Assembly (NCBI RefSeq): GCF_002776525.5
Contig: NC_045434.1
Span: 110,340,199-110,404,198 of the forward strand
Reading direction: 5' to 3'
Length of the DNA: 64,000 bases
Source of the DNA: Piliocolobus tephrosceles
Lineage: Eukaryota > Chordata > Mammalia > Primates > Cercopithecidae
Positions 24,213-35,519 of the stretch are shown here, in pieces (within the stretch, counting starts at the first letter, position 1; the number at the start of each line of letters is the position of its first letter). The position numbers and the translations under genes are program-made. A model generated the notes under the pieces. The model searched no databases. It was not told the DNA's origin and was given only the letters and a program-made list of their open reading frames with translations.

Positions 24213-25660
24213 TGCAGAGTCAGGATCTGCAACTCTGAGAAAACCCCTAGAAGCTTGGACCCAGAGAGTTTGGTTTTACCTGTTATTCTACCCCTGTGGG
24301 GAGGGTATGTCCAACTCCAGGGAAGAAAAGGAGCTCTGGAGTTTAGAGTACAGAGAGCAACGTGTATCTGCAATTTGGGAACATGGTCCAATAGAGCTCA
24401 GTGGAAACTTGGGTCCCTGGGGATGAGGCAACATGTAGTGGTGACTCTGGGATGGCGGACTCAGTAGTATTCCATACTCTGTGAGGCTAGGTGCAGCAGC
24501 AAGCTTTCCTAGTGCCCAAGCACATCTGTTGTTTGGGCCCTGGGGGTCAGGGGAGCAGCACAGGGATGATTGCACTCCCTGGAGAGAGACCTTTCTTGGC
24601 AGCTCAGACTCTAGGAGACTAGTCTAATGCCAGGAAAGCAAGGTATCAGAGTAGTTTAACCTGTAGAGTAGAGTGTCTCAGCTCAGCCACTGCCATGCTT
24701 CCCTGGAACATGGGGTACCACATCAGCTCAGCCCTGAGCTGCTCAGGTTCCAGGGCACCAATCCTCCGGGGGTTTGTGTGCCACTTCAGCTCAGGCTCAG
24801 GCATGCAGGGTGGCTGTTCTGGGCTGCCAGGCACTATTTCCCTGAGATGTGGGTCTCTGCCAAGGCACTATTTCCTCAAGAGGCAGTACACTTTTCAATT
24901 CAGGACCTTAGAGGCAGGGCACAGCCATAACTGAGAGAAGTAGGGGCTATTCTGCTAAAGCACTGTTTTCTCAGGAGGAAGTGTGCAGCTTCAGCTCCAG
25001 CTGAAGGGGTAGAGAGGAAGTGTAGGTGGTGCTGTTCGGCCCCATGGGCAAAGGTGTAACAGTTGCTTGAATCTTGGCTTTGGGATGTTAGACCACTGGG
25101 CAGAGATGGTTCAAAGGTGGTGTAGCCTCAGAGATGGACGAGAGCCATGGCTACTCGCCCTTGGAGCAAGACACTCCAGCAGTAGTTCCAGTTCCAAAAT
25201 GGGGTCAGATAGTAGCTGTGCAGGCCACAGTGGGGTGAGGCCTAGTGGCAGCTCCTTCTCTGGGGGTAACACAACTTTGCAGACTCCAGGCAGCTTCCTC
25301 AGCTCCACTTAGTGCATGTGAGGACTTCAGGGGGACCCCAGCAATGAGAAGTGTAGGTGTCCAAAGAGTTGATGGTGGTTACTGGGATGCTCTTTTCTAC
25401 CTTTGCACCATAAAAAGAGATTCATCCTGGTTTCTAGCTGATTCTGGTTGGGAGGTGGGGTGGTGAAGACCAAGTGTTTCCTTTTGCTCTCTGTGTGGTC
25501 AACCTCAGTTTCCGGGCTCACTGGGGTTTCTATTACTCCTTTGCCGTACTCAGCCACTCTTCTTTAGTTACTTTTATTAAAATGTGATTGTTCATGTGCT
25601 ATTTGGCTATCTTTGTTGGACAAATGAGCACTAGAAGCTTTTAGTTGGCCATCCTGCTGA

Positions 25661-26579
25661 CATCATTCTCCTCCTCATTCTCTCTTGATCAGTCTACAAA
25701 CCCATCTATTAAATTCTAAATTTGATTAGCCATATTTTTCATTTCTCAAATTTAGATTTGTTTCTTTTTCCATTTACTGATTCCTTTCCTACAATGTCCT
25801 CCTCTTGCTTTGTGACATTACCCCTTCTCTTTCTCTTTGAGCTTATCTAACTTAAAGACTCTCCATTTTTTTTTCTACTAACTGCAGCTATTTGTGTGTG
25901 CACTCTATCACCTTTCCAATCAGTTTGTTTCCTTATGTGACTTGCAATATTTTTAAATCACGAGCTCTCTTGAAAGAGAGTTGTTTTCCATGGAAGACCT
26001 TCAGGTCCTGGGACCTGGGAACAACCTTGTGGGGCAGTTTCAAATTCCTTTGCTGAGATTCTGTGACTTTCACTGGTTCCAGAGGAATTTTATAATGTAT
26101 CTTGACTCTAGATTTCCATACTCCTGGGGTGTGCAATTTAGAGATCATGTATGCTGAACCAGCTTGAGGGGTTAATTTCCTTGCATTAATTTTTTCTGTC
26201 TTCTCATGAGCCTATCAAGCTTCCTTATGGTATCTCTGAGCTGTGAAACAGAGGAATTTCATCTCTTCCTTCATAAACCAGTAGCTCCCAACTGTATATA
26301 GCTGGTTCATTCCCAGCTCCTTAACATGCAGAGGCCCTGGGTCTCATCAACCATCTCTCTGTTGCCGTTAAAATCCCATCACCCTGAAATTGAGTACCCT
26401 GAACGTACTCAACTTTGGCTCCATGCTCCCTTCTCAAGTTTTGTGATCCTTCTTTATTTCTGGCACCTGTGAATGTTGACTTCTTTCTTTACACAAGGCT
26501 CGTATTTCAGGTAAATTTTATTCGTAATTACCTTATCTGTTTTTGTGAAAAGGGAATTGTACATGTCAATGCAAATCAC
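25661..26579. other. Mostly unique DNA
   Basis: 25690-25900 is T-rich and weakly like L1 ORF1 in reverse. The rest (25930-26579) shows no known repeat and only short ORFs. Confidence 0.4.
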
Positions 26580-26700
26580 TCTATTGTATACAAATTCCAG
26601 AAAGACCTTTATAAAATGCAAAACTTATCATATTGTTCTCCTACTTAACATTCTCAATGTTGTTTCATTGACCTTAAGATAAAGTCCAAAGTCCCTTACC
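26580..26700 (+). repeat. L2 fragment
   Basis: TTGACCTTAAGATAAAGTCC and the following bases match the L2 3' segment that reads like 'aaaatccaaagtccttacc'. It is short and diverged. Confidence 0.45.
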
Positions 26701-26704
26701 TGGG

Positions 26705-27190
26705 AAAGAGTAGAGCAGAGCAGCTTAGCGCATGGCTTCAAGAGTTAGAATGATCTCAGTTTGTACCCATGTGTGATTTCTCAACTATATGACTTTGGAC
26801 TAGTTAATATCTTCACTAGTTTTCTCATCTGTAAAACAGAGATATTCTATCACCTACTTCATACAGCTGCTGTAAACTCTAAATGAGACAAGGTTGTGAT
26901 CAGTCTGCAAGAGTGGAATGAACTTCTACTCTTGGTTCAGATTGATGATACCAAACATGCACCAAAGGGTATGAAATGGTCCATGACTTATATAATAAGG
27001 CTTTCTGGGGAGAGCACAGCAGGTCCAAGCAGGCCCAAAAATGACTTGAGAAAGCAGGAAAAATATACGTGGCTTGGCTTTATTGTGGTTTGGTGTGAGG
27101 GTTCAGACTTGTAATTAAAGACAACACACATAAAACACACAGCATGGTGCCCACAACATTATAGGCAATAAATGTTGGTTATCACAATAA
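26705..27190 (+). repeat. MIR split by a 227-bp insertion
   Basis: The MIR head and core run from 26705 to about 26891 (TTTTCTCATCTGTAAAACAGAG). The tail resumes at 27119 (AGACAACACACATAAAACAC then GGCAATAAATGTTGG) to about 27190. The two parts join cleanly when the insert is removed. Confidence 0.75.
26892..27118. mobile_element. Unassigned insertion inside a MIR
   Basis: A block of 227 bases flanked by AGACAA on both sides (26886-26891 and 27119-27124). It has no A tail, no Alu or L1 sequence and no obvious terminal inverted repeat. It contains a 72-codon ORF that resembles nothing I know. It could be an LTR fragment or a non-autonomous DNA element. Confidence 0.45.
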
Positions 27191-27344
27191 TATTGTTATC
27201 ATGATTTAGAAGAATTTTCATGACCTTAGTAATGTCATTTTTCCCTATTACCCTCCTCATTGTATTCTCCAGCCATATTTCAATTTCCTTGGATTCTTGA
27301 AGATAACATGGTCTCAGTGTCTATCATCTTGGTTTTTTTTATCT

Positions 27345-27612
27345 GCAAGAACTTCCATTCCACCCTTTTACTTAGCTAGTTCTCAACCTCTCTTTAGGTT
27401 TTAACTAAAGTAGAATTTCTTTCAAGAGGTCTTTCCTGACTCCTCAACAAATTTACACTCCCAACTCTGCTCTTCCATGCGCACACACACACACACATTG
27501 TAATTCATTTATTTGTACTTTTTCCAACTGTTTTGAAGGCTTTATGGTGACTTGATCTCTCAAACCTACCACAGTGTCCAGCACATAATAAATGCTCAAT
27601 AAACATTTGGTG
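27345..27612 (+). repeat. L2 3' end
   Basis: Matches the L2 3' region: a TTTCCTGACTCCT block, then CAGCACATAATAAATGCTCAATAAACATTTGG. It contains a (CA) run at 27481-27498. Confidence 0.7.
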
Positions 27613-27619
27613 CATGATG

Positions 27620-27740
27620 CAGTGTCTCATTTAATCCTCTTAATGCCGTAAGTCAGGCATTATTCACTTTGCCAATGGCAAAATATAAGCTCAAAGAAGT
27701 AAAATAATAACTGAGTACCACATAAATATTAAATAGTATA
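27620..27740 (-). repeat. MIR fragment
   Basis: TCATTTAATCCTCTTAATGC followed by an AGCTCAAAGAAGTAAAAT-type stretch is the reverse MIR core. It is diverged. Confidence 0.5.
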
Positions 27741-27849
27741 TCAAAAATTAAAGCCCAGATTTTCTAATCCTTCCCTTCATTAAACAGCATGTTTTCCATC
27801 TCTTTTTGCTGTTGTTGTTGTTTGTCTGGTTTGTTTATTTGTTTATTTG

Positions 27850-28031
27850 TTTTGAGACAGGGTCTTACTCTGTCACACACACTGGACTGCAGTGGCATGA
27901 TCACAACTCTCTGCAGCCTCGGCCTCCCAGGCATTAGCTATCCTCCCACTTTAGCCTCCTGAGTAGCTTGGGACTATAGGTGCATGCCACCTTGCCCAGA
28001 CAATTTTTTAAATTTTTTGTAGAGATAGGGT
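27850..28031 (-). mobile_element. AluJ, 5'-truncated
   Basis: Reverse Alu from its right arm (GAGACAGGGTCTTACTCTGT) that stops abruptly near 28031, so the 5' part is absent. A TTTG/TTTA-rich stretch stands where the tail would be. The old divergence suggests AluJ. Confidence 0.8.
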
Positions 28032-28427
28032 CTGTCTTCTGTCTCTTACTGGATCCACTATAATTAAAGTAGATGAAGTAGACATAAAGTGGATTCCCAC
28101 CTAAATAGTAGGATTTGAGAGGAGAGATACAGGAAGCCTTCTTATCAACTTGCTCCCTCATCAAGAACTGATACCAACATTTCAGCTTAGAAGTTTATCC
28201 ATTAGTTTACATTAACCTACATGAATACCCCTTGGTAAGGAGAATACAAGGATTACTCCCAGTTATCAAAGTTCCCAAATTTTATATATTCATTTCTTCA
28301 GATTGACACCCCAAACCCTGCTCACTCTTACTCCAACCCACCTGTTCAACTGTCTCCAGCCAGTCTATCCCTTGTCCTGCATTGCTCACGGCCCCTTCAC
28401 ACTTCGGTGAGTTTGTCCTCACCCTTC
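28032..28427. other. Unique DNA
   Basis: No gene or repeat recognised. Confidence 0.4.
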
Positions 28428-28440
28428 GCTCTGCCTAGTG

Positions 28441-28746
28441 GGTTTTGTTTGGTTGGTTGGTTGGTTGGTTGTTTTTGATGGTGTCTCACTCTGTCACACC
28501 AGGCTGGCATGATCTCAGCTCACTGCAACCTCTGCCTCCCATGTTCAAGCGATTCTCATGCCTCAGCCTCCCAAGTAGCTGGGACTACAGGCACAAGCCA
28601 CCACACCTGGCTGATATTTTTGTATTTTTAGTAGAGATGGGATTTCGCCATGTTGGTCAGGCTGGTCTCAAACTCCTGACCTCAGGTGATCCGCCCACCT
28701 TAGCCTCCCAAAGTGCTGGGATTACAGGCGTGAGCCACTGCATCCA
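28441..28746 (-). mobile_element. AluS
   Basis: Full dimeric Alu in reverse. The tail is a (TTGG) repeat. GCTCTGCCTAGTG at 28428-28440 and GCTCTGCCTGGTA at 28747-28759 form the target duplication. Confidence 0.92.
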
Positions 28747-28759
28747 GCTCTGCCTGGTA

Positions 28760-29707
28760 TTTTTTTTCTGCTTTCTTCATCTGGATAAACAACTCATGAT
28801 TCAAGAAGACAACCTCTATTTAACCTCTATTAAATCGCCACAAAAATAATGCATTCCCAGGAACCTGAGACCTCTACAAAACAAGGCAATGATACTCAGC
28901 ATCATGGTTAGTGCCCAGTTAGGGCTGCTCCTTTCAAAACCATGGGTGGATTCCACCATTTACTTTGTAGCCTGAATTTAACAACCAAAAACACCAAAAC
29001 TCTCTGTCCCAGGCTCTGAATCTCTTACACAGCCAGTTTCCTTCCTCTGTGTCACCTAGAAGAATATCTTAACCATTCACAGAGAAGGCAGTAATGAATG
29101 GACATACCAAGGCAATAATAAAAACGGGCTTGTAACCAACACAGTTTTCTTCCTGGAGAATCATCCTCACCGTATGTCACAGCTGGATAACTTGTGCTTA
29201 GGAAAGGGTTCTTCCCTGGAAAAAGGAGGAAGATGCAAATCTTATGAGCAACTGGGATCCCATCTTTGCGTTGATCACCAGTCTTTTACTCTCAGGTTTT
29301 TACCTATGATGATTAAAAGGAAAAGCTCCTGTACTTCCCTGTATATACCACATGAGGGCCACAGAGTCAAACCAGACCAAGAAGCAGCAGCAGGGAAAAG
29401 GAGGCAGAGATGAAGGTGAACCCTGCTTGAGGTTGGCAGTTCTGTAGTCTCATTCATATTGCTCTGTTCTTTCCTTATCTTCCAGGACTTGGGCAACGTG
29501 TCCTCCACACTGAGTCTGGGCTAGAAATACACCTCTTCAGGTTGGGATTTTCCCATAAAATAATGAGATATTGTCTAGCTGTTCCTATAAGGTTTTCTAG
29601 GAGAAAAGCAGAAAAGGCCTAACTTCCCTCTAATATTGTCTAGAGTAATAAGTCTAGACATGTGTATGCTCTCCGGTCTCCTTTCTGACTCCAACAAAGG
29701 CTCTGGC
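28760..29707. other. Unique DNA
   Basis: No recognisable repeat and no convincing ORF. Overlapping 77-79 codon ORFs on both strands near 29174-29508 look incidental. Confidence 0.4.
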
Positions 29708-29920
29708 AGTATAGCACAGTGGTCAGGAGCCCAAGTCAGGAGCCAGATACCCTGGGTTCAAATTCCAGCTCTACCACCTACTGGCTGGGTGACCTTGGGA
29801 GAGTTACTTAACCCATCTATGCCTCAGTTTCTTCTGTGAAATGGCTGTGATAGTAGTACTTACCTCATAAGGGAGTTCTGAGGTCTAAAAAGGCACTCAG
29901 CTCAATAGTTGGCAAGGACA
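29708..29920 (+). repeat. MIR
   Basis: A well-preserved MIR: AGTATAGCACAGTGGTCAGG head, TGGGTTCAAATTCCAGCTCT (tRNA B-box-like) and CTCAGTTTCTTCTGTGAAATG core. Confidence 0.9.
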
Positions 29921-30094
29921 CAAAAATTGTCTGCCTTATTATGACTTTCTCTCCCCAAAAGGTACTTCAAATATCAGAATCGTATCAATGGTCCCCTGGT
30001 GGAGAACTGCTGGACCAGGACAGACATCCTGAGGATTTTTTCATTCCGCTTCTCTTATTCCTTCTCCTCCTTCTGACCCAGAAAAATGCCACAG

Positions 30095-30350
30095 CATGAA
30101 GGTTAAGAAACTGGACATTGAAGACAAACACACATTATCTGAAGTAAAATACTTGTTCCATTCTCAGTGTGACCTGGAAAAGCAATTTAATCTTTAGTGT
30201 CTCAATTTCCTTATCTGTAAAATGGGGATAGTGTGATAACAATTATGCGTCATAGGTATATTGTGACTATTACATGAGATAGTGCATGGAAGCTCTGATA
30301 AGGGTGCTTGGCATGTTGTAATTGCTCACTAAATGTTAGCTATTATTGCT
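30095..30350 (+). repeat. MIR
   Basis: Core TCAATTTCCTTATCTGTAAA and tail ending CTCACTAAATGTTAGCTATTATT. The head is diverged. Confidence 0.85.
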
Positions 30351-30424
30351 ATTGATCCTATGTTCCACAAGCATTTACTATACACCAACCAAGCATGAAG
30401 CACTCTTAGACACTGGTCACTATT

Positions 30425-30441
30425 AAAACAATCCCTATTCT
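30425..30441 (+). repeat. Target-site duplication, left copy of AluY
   Basis: AAAACAATCCCTATTCT matches 30719-30735 at 16 of 17 bases. Confidence 0.9.
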
Positions 30442-30718
30442 CTCTCTCTTCTTTTTTTTTTTTTTTTTTTTTTGAGACGGAGTCTCGCTCTGTCACCCAG
30501 GCTGAAGTGCAAGTGGCACAATCTCGGCTCACTGCAAGCTCCGCCTCCCAGGTTCACGCCATTCTCCTGCCTCAGCCTCACCAGTAGCTGGGACTACAGG
30601 CGCCCACCACCACGCCCGGCTAGTTTTTTTGTATTTTAGGTTTCACCGTGTTAGCCAGGATGGTCTTGATCTCCTCCTGGCCTTGTGATCCGTCCGCCTC
30701 AGCCTCCCAAAGTGCTGG
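30442..30718 (-). mobile_element. AluY-like, 5'-truncated
   Basis: Reverse Alu with a long T tract, close to AluY. It lacks about 30 bases at its 5' end and has a short internal loss after GTATTTTAGG. A 17-base target duplication with one mismatch (30425-30441 and 30719-30735) proves insertion by the L1 machinery with premature stop of cDNA synthesis. Confidence 0.92.
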
Positions 30719-30735
30719 AAAACAATACCTATTCT
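30719..30735 (+). repeat. Target-site duplication, right copy of AluY
   Basis: AAAACAATACCTATTCT; one mismatch to 30425-30441. Confidence 0.9.
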
Positions 30736-31049
30736 TAAGGAGCTTAAGAGCTTCCAAGTTAAGATTTGCCAAGGCTTGATTCACCTTGTAGAAGCCACGG
30801 TTACTATGACCTTGTTTGGAGAGACAGGCACTCAGAGAGGTCCATCTCAGATGATACTTTCCTTGGAGAATCTGTTTCAGAAAGGCCACTCCGCCTTGGA
30901 CCTCTTCCTTTGTAGGATCCAGGAATCCTATGGTTTCCTCTGGCAGTTCTGGCCTCTAACTCTAATTACCTCTCTGCACCCAGGCTCTCTTACTCTACTG
31001 ACCTACTATTTTGTGTCAGGAGAAATAGTAGAAACAGGATAGGAGAGTA

Positions 31050-31258
31050 GTTTTGACATGTTCTAGCTCAAATGCTAGATCTTCTGCTTCTATCTGATAA
31101 GCTGCTTAACCTCTCTGAACCTGTTTCCTCATCAGTAAAATGGAGTAAAACAGTACCTACCTCATAAGGCCGCTGTGAGCATTAAATGAGTAAGCATATG
31201 ACAGGAGTTTAGAGTATTGCCTGGCATGAAGAAAGCATACAGAAGAATTTGCTATTAT
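31050..31258 (+). repeat. MIR
   Basis: Core GTTTCCTCATCAGTAAAATG and ACCTCATAAGGCCGCTGTGA, then the tail to TTTGCTATTATG. Confidence 0.85.
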
Positions 31259-31261
31259 GGA

Positions 31262-31555
31262 TCTATTTTTTCAATTGACAGGTAAAAATTATATATACTT
31301 GTTATGTGCAATGTATCTTGATATATTAATACATTGTGTAATGACTAAATCAAGCTATTTAACATGTCCATTGTCTCACATACTTATTTTTATGCGATGA
31401 GAACACTTCAAATCTACTCTCTTAGCAATTTTTAAGTATACAATATATTATTATTAACTTTAGTCACTGTGATGTACAATAGACCTCTTAAACTCGTTCC
31501 TCCTAACTGAAGTTTTGTGTTTGTTGACCAAAATCTCCTGTAATAATGGTTATGG
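31262..31555 (-). mobile_element. L1MA/L1MB 3'UTR fragment
   Basis: CAATTGACAGGTAAAAATTA through TCCTCCTAACTGAAGTTTTG is the reverse of an L1MA/L1MB-type 3'UTR. Only the 3' end is present. Confidence 0.75.
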
Positions 31556-32860
31556 TTATTAACTTCAAAGCGAGTCAACATAGCATGGACTCTACCTGAC
31601 CTACCTGGAGAAGTTCTCCCACAGGTGTGGCTAATGATCCTGTTCTTTCAATTCACCAGTATTCTTCTCTGACACAGTTTGACAAGGCCTGGTGCTAGGG
31701 GACGGCAAAAGAGAAATATCGAGGACCAAAGGACTGGAGGAAGGTAGAAAGAAGTGACCACATAAACACCGCTGGAAGAAACATTCAGCTCTCTCCAGCC
31801 CCGTGGGACCTCAGGAACTAGATGGAACCATTTCTTTAGGGAAAGCTGGCAGTTGTTTATACAACCGCAAGCTGAGCGTCCAGGTGACCAGTCCAGCGTT
31901 TTTTCCCCAGCACCTCTCTGCACACTTCTCTTTTTCCTCTTTGCAGAAAGTCAGTGGGAACAGGACCCTTTCCTTGAATCTTTCCTAGAGGATTTCAAGA
32001 GCCCAGGTCTCAGGTTTGGGGCTTACCTCACTGATGCTCTTGGAACCAGGCCAGGAAGACGTGGTCATTTCTACCTCCAACCGCTAGAGAGCAGCGCGTC
32101 ACCACAGGGACCCCTGAGCCGCGAAACACCTCACCTTGCGCGGAGATCATCCTCCCCAAGGTCTGGACGCAGTTCTTCCCATTCCGTTTCCCCAGGGTTT
32201 GGCCTAGGATCTTGGACAGCACTTTATAATTACAGACATTCTGCCTGCTCAGGCCTCTCACCCCAGGCTGTGCCCCAGCAGGTGTTCAGACATTTCTGTT
32301 GCCTGTTGAGGAGAAAATGGGCTGAGGGAAGGAGGGCAGAGGGACAGCGCCATTGGCCGGGCAGGACTCAGGCTGGACTCACTCCCGGCGCCCTTGCGAA
32401 CTGGGGGTGAGCATTTGACACAAAGGAAGGGAAGGAAAGCGACCCAAGGTGAGGGGCTGCTCCTCTCTGCGGCGCTAGAGCTTCACGTTTTAGACCTCCT
32501 CAAAGCCTGGCCTCAAGCTGAGGGCCCGCTTCACGAAGGATTTCGTTGTAGAGCTTGGGGCAGTCCTTCATTCGCTGGCATAAAGTGGCATAATTCCTAA
32601 AATCGCATCCCCTCGTCCCCAGTCCTCCTCACATAATGTAGCTTTTAAGTCATGTTGATCATGGGAACAAAGATCAGAGTGGAGTCTGGGGTGGAAGGTC
32701 GAGTCTTTGTACTCCAGGGCCTCTGAAGGGATTTCCTAGGTGGGGTTATATATGGCCGTGCAGAGAAGGCCCAGAGGGGTCCCCGCACACCTGACATCAC
32801 TTTCTGGCCTCATCACTGTTACTACAGACCTGTAAGACAACACCATTACCCCTGGCAGGT
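31556..32860. other. Unique, CpG-enriched block
   Basis: From about 32040 to 32620 I count about 25 CpG in some 580 bases, well above the rest of the window, with no mobile element. The plus strand holds the longest non-mobile ORF here (31853-32410, 185 codons; no protein recognised). An inverted CCAAT box (GCCATTGGCC, about 32350) and a donor-like CCAAG|GTGAGG (32448/32449) are present. It could be a weak CpG island or promoter with a first exon. Coding is not supported. Confidence 0.35.
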
Positions 32861-33010
32861 GCAGGATGAAGAGTGTTGGGCTAGGACACAGGAGCCTAGG
32901 TTCTAGCTCCAGAGCAGACCTTGCCTGGAGGCACTATTCTGGGGACCTTACAAAGCTGGTCTGGGCTTTGGTTTCTCAGATTTGAAAATAACGGCTCCTG
33001 TCAAATGGCA
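32861..33010 (+). repeat. MIR-like fragment
   Basis: Weak match: AGGAGCCTAGGTTCTAGCTC and GGTTTCTCAGATTTGAAAAT follow the MIR order. Low confidence. Confidence 0.4.
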
Positions 33011-33544
33011 GCCCCTAATGGGAAGGGGTTTTTTTCTGTTTGGTTGGTTGGTTGTTTTTTTGAGAAAACAAAACCTGAAATTTGTCTGTCTGTACCATTT
33101 CTAAATGCTAGCTGCTCAAGCCTTAGGAAGATATATAAATGGAGAGTGGGGAACAGAGACTGGCCGAATGGAAGTCATCTGCCAAGGTCATGGAAAGAGT
33201 GTAAAATATCAGATTAGTCTGATTCTGCTCTCTGCCCTCAGACACACACACACTTCCCATTCACAGAATTTAATTAGTTTCTTCTTGCACAGAAACGTAG
33301 CACATCTGGAATGTTGTAGACTGCTCTGCAGCTACTGTACGTTTAGTATATTATTAACCTGCTATGCAACCACTCTTGTGATCACCTTCAACAAGGTAGG
33401 AAATCTCTGGCAGCCACTCTCAAGGGCAGTGTCTTCAACACATTCATGCCTACCCCACCCTCAACCCATTTTTGGGTCATTTGTTTCCCCATATGGCCAT
33501 GGGCAAATCTCTTACCCTCTGTGGCCATCATGATGTGTAAAGAT

Positions 33545-33848
33545 TTTTTTTTTTTTTTTTTTTTTTTTTAGACAAAGTCTTGCTATGTCACCCAGGCTGG
33601 AGTGCAGTGGTGTGCTCTTGGCTCACTGCAACCTCTACCTCCTGGGCTCAAGCAATTCTCCTGCCTCAGACTCCCGAGTAGCTGGGACTACAGGCGCCCG
33701 CCACCACACCCGGCTAATTTTTGTATTTTTCGTAGAGACGGGGTTTCTCCATTTTGGCCAGGCTGGTCTTGAGCTCCTGACCTTGTGATCTGCCCCCCTC
33801 AGCCACCCAAAGTGCTGGGATTACAGGCGTGAGCCACCATGCCCAGCC
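33545..33848 (-). mobile_element. AluS
   Basis: Full dimeric Alu in reverse with a long T tract. Flanks TGTAAAGATTTT and TTTAAAGAATTT suggest an imperfect target duplication. Confidence 0.9.
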
Positions 33849-34064
33849 TGTTTAAAGAATTTTTAAATTGGGAATCGGAATAAAGTTCTGTTCTTCTCCC
33901 TTGTGATCAAGGAGCACTTCTCCCTTGCTGCTTCTCTTGATACTCTCTCCCTTCTCCTTTTTCCTTCCTTCCACATTCCCAGAAGCATGATTCTACACTC
34001 CAGCCATTCTGAACTTCTTGTTTTCCCTGGCATAGCCAGTCTTTCTTGCCCTCAGTACATATAG

Positions 34065-34345
34065 TACCGTCTGCTTTGAATTCCTTTTCTTAAAACCTGT
34101 ATTTTCCAGCTAACTCCTATTCATCTTCCAGGACTCAGCTCTGACATCACCTTCTCGAGGAAGGCTTCCCTTCCCTCTCTCAACATTACATCCCAGTTTG
34201 GAAATTTCTTCTCAATGCACCCAAAGCACATGTACTTCATCATAGATTGTGATTGTCTAACCAAGTTCTCTCTCTCTTTGGACCACCAGACTTCTATTCA
34301 TTTGTGCACCTCCACTGCCAAGCACAGGGCTCTGGTCTCTATCAC
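34065..34345 (+). repeat. L2 3' region
   Basis: Follows the L2 3'UTR: CATCTTCCAGGACTCAGCTC, GAGGAAGGCTTCCCTTCCCT, then ACCAAGTTCTC and CCAAGCACAGGGCTCTGG. Confidence 0.75.
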
Positions 34346-34639
34346 ACTGTCTTTCCTGCTGGGTTGGCGTTAGTATAGAATTACATGCTCCTCACCCAAA
34401 CCCTGCTCTTGATGCCAAGTAGAAAGTCATGGCTGTGCTCTTAGATACTCCAGTTTCTGTGGCAAGACTATGCTCCTGAGAAGCAAGGCTTTCAGTCTCC
34501 ATCCCAAAAGCTGGAGGTATTTGTAAATCAGTTTTGTGAGCACCAGAGATTTCCCAAGAAAAGGAAAACCACATTCATATTACAGGACTAGATAGTGTGC
34601 AAGATTTCCTGTGCCCTTTAACATGCCAGACTAGCCTCA

Positions 34640-34765
34640 GATAAGATTATCTTTATTGATAGATGAGGAAATTGAGGCCCCAGGAGGGACTGACTCAGGG
34701 TTTCAGAGACAAGAAGTAGCAAATCTGTGACTAGAAATCAGGCAGCTTCAGTTCCTGGCCTTCAA
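34640..34765 (-). repeat. MIR fragment
   Basis: GATGAGGAAATTGAGGCCCC followed by AAGTAGCAAATCTGTGACTAG is the reverse MIR core. Confidence 0.65.
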
Positions 34766-35159
34766 GCCAGGGAGAATATTGCTCCTTCACTTTCCCTCCA
34801 CCTCCTGCCTACCTCTCCAGATGACAGTGTCTACATTGTGCCTGCTGAAGACGCAGGAAGAGTCACAAAGCAGACAGCTCTGCAAGGGCCTGCCCTCTGT
34901 GGACTTGGGGAAGAACACTGTGGACTCTTCCCCTCTCCATCTCAGCAATGCATCGATCCCAGACTTGGAAAAATCAATGTTGGCGAGGGCAGGAGAAAGA
35001 TATGCTCAGATACATTTGTCATTTGAGGTGCCTTCAGACATACTCACCCAGCAGCAGCCCTTCAGCCTCTGTTCCCCATCAAAGCCATGTACCCAAACCA
35101 GAGCCACTGCTATAAGCAGGGCTGAATGTGGAAATTGGAATGGTAGAATTCCAGGGTCA

Positions 35160-35290
35160 GAGGGATCTTAGAGGACCCCATCCAACTCCCCACTGCACAG
35201 CTGAGGAGTCTGAGGCCAGGAGGTGAGTAACCTGCTCAGGATCACACAGCTGGGTGGTGACAAGGCCAGAACATAAATTCAGGTCATGGG
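35160..35290 (-). repeat. MIR fragment
   Basis: CTGAGGAGTCTGAGGCCAGG and GATCACACAGCTGGGTGGTG are the reverse MIR core and head. Confidence 0.7.
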
Positions 35291-35519
35291 ATGCCATTCC
35301 CATGCCCTCAACTCTGGTTCACATTATGCAGGTATAACTCAGTGCCAGGAGGACTCCTTTCTTTCCGCTACACCATCGTGCCCAGCACACCTCTATCAGA
35401 GTTCAGTGCTTTCAGGGAAGAAGTGAAGAACAGTGGTTTAGAACACAGGCTTAGGGTCAGGTGCATCTGGAAGTGTGAACTGTTCTTATAAGAAAATTAC
35501 TTGTTTGTTTGCAGTTTAT

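Larger units (their letters stand above)
21795..25660 (-). mobile_element. Minus-strand L1 keeping its 5'UTR
   Basis: From 21795 it reads back through ORF2 endonuclease, the inter-ORF region and the ORF1 C-terminus (to about 23395). Most of ORF1 is then missing. A GC-rich 5'UTR follows (about 23400-25660) and ends with the reverse of a typical L1 start (GTTGGCCATCCTGCTGAC near 25640). It is interrupted by a FLAM-like monomer at 23050-23191 and an HML-type solo LTR at 23511-24212. Confidence 0.75.

Noticed and set aside
24013..24426. 137-codon plus-strand ORF
   Set aside because: It spans the antisense side of the HML LTR and L1 5'UTR; it is a chance frame in GC-richer DNA.
28445..28849. 134-codon plus-strand ORF
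   Set aside because: It is a translation of a reverse Alu and its (TTGG) tail; such frames are common Alu artefacts.
29708..29920. Possible tRNA gene (B-box-like GGGTTCAAATTCC)
   Set aside because: The motif belongs to the tRNA-derived head of a MIR; there is no cloverleaf with an acceptor stem.
33105..33533. 142-codon plus-strand ORF
   Set aside because: No recognised protein, ordinary composition and no exon signals; length is within chance for a window this large.
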